Below are positions 6,763-7,070 of a stretch of 7,070 nucleotides of DNA, piece after piece. Position 1 is the first letter of the stretch. Every line of letters begins with the position of its first letter. The translations under genes were made by a program, and so were the position numbers. Source of the DNA: Bdellovibrionales bacterium (lineage in GTDB: Bacteria > Bdellovibrionota > Bdellovibrionia > Bdellovibrionales > JAMPXM01). The DNA is taken from NCBI GenBank assembly GCA_005792225.1, contig SXSP01000500.1:1-7070 (forward strand), in the 5' to 3' direction. A model generated the notes under the pieces. It saw only the letters and a list, made by a program, of their open reading frames with translations, had not been told where the DNA came from and made no database searches.

Positions 6763-7070
6763 ATGGCGAACCTGACCCCCGAGCTCGAACGCGCCCGTTT
6801 GAAAATTCTCAAAGTGGCGGAGAGCTACGGTCTCGACTGCTTCGAAACCATTTTCGAGTTGATCACTTACGACCAGATCAACCAGTTCGCCGCATACGGT
6901 GGTTTTCCAGTGAGATATCCACACTGGCGCTTCGGTATGGAGTACGAGCAACTCTCGAAGTCCTACGAATACGGACTCTCGAAAATTTACGAAATGGTTG
7001 TGAACACCGACCCATGCTACGCGTATCTCATGGAAGGCAACCGCATGGTCGACCAGAAGCTCGTCATGGC
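6763..7070 (+). CDS. spoVR: SpoVR family protein, N-terminal part, cut by the window end
   Basis: The frame opens at ATG 6763 and is still open at the last base, giving 102 complete codons of a protein that is usually around 450-510 residues. Only the N-terminal fifth is seen. Diagnostic family stretches are present: G-L-D-C-F-E-T-I-F-E near residues 23-32, then F-P-V-R-Y-P-H-W-R-F-G-M-E-Y-E followed by S-Y-E-Y-G-L-S-K-I-Y-E-M-V-V-N-T-D-P-C-Y-A-Y-L. SpoVR was named for a spore cortex defect in Bacillus, but homologues (YcgB in E. coli) are widespread in non-sporulating bacteria, usually with PrkA and DUF444; their activity is unknown. The start lies two bases after the DUF444 stop, and its ribosome binding site (AAGG, 6750-6753) is inside the end of that gene, which implies cotranscription and translational coupling. 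Family assignment is very secure. Confidence 0.95.
   Translation, partial: MANLTPELERARLKILKVAESYGLDCFETIFELITYDQINQFAAYGGFPVRYPHWRFGMEYEQLSKSYEYGLSKIYEMVVNTDPCYAYLMEGNRMVDQKLVM

Overview
The window looks like chromosome from a Gram-negative, diderm bacterium. Two consecutive genes encode proteins with lipoprotein signal peptides, the second resembles the outer-membrane lipoprotein receptor LolB, and a pseudopilin-like protein precedes them. Dense coding, short gaps and uniform, moderately GC-rich codon use argue against recent transfer. The protein styles would suit a delta-proteobacterial or Bdellovibrionota-type lineage, but that placement is an impression, not a demonstration. No RNA gene, mobile element, CRISPR array or integration scar was seen.

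Left half (about 206-3232), all on the plus strand: a small single-span protein with the C-terminal signature of GspG-type pseudopilins; a 607-residue lipoprotein made almost entirely of TPR repeats; and, 28 bases later, a 201-residue LolB-like lipoprotein. A TPR lipoprotein next to lolB is a recurrent arrangement in Proteobacteria (the Pseudomonas LbcA/LolB pair is one example), so this half is probably envelope maintenance.

The 277-base gap 3233-3509 separates the halves. It holds a hairpin, a sigma70-like promoter candidate and a perfect 20-base inverted repeat that is a plausible operator or leader-RNA element, followed by a strong ribosome binding site.

Right half (3510 to the end), also plus strand: PrkA (YeaG-type AAA+ serine kinase), a DUF444 von Willebrand A protein (YeaH/YhbH) and the start of SpoVR, which runs off the window. 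This is the conserved PrkA-DUF444-SpoVR stress/stationary-phase cluster, found in sporulating and non-sporulating bacteria, whose molecular job is still poorly defined. An AAA+ ATPase beside a MIDAS-containing VWA protein resembles MoxR/VWA chaperone pairs by analogy. The prkA-DUF444 gap is strongly structured: one central segment can pair with either of two near-identical flanking segments, and the downstream stem ends three bases before the DUF444 ribosome binding site.

The best leads are the regulatory elements around prkA, the alternative stems before the DUF444 gene, a possible frameshift or unusual start in the LolB-like gene, and the degenerate prepilin signal of the first protein. I did not find a wholly new multigene system.
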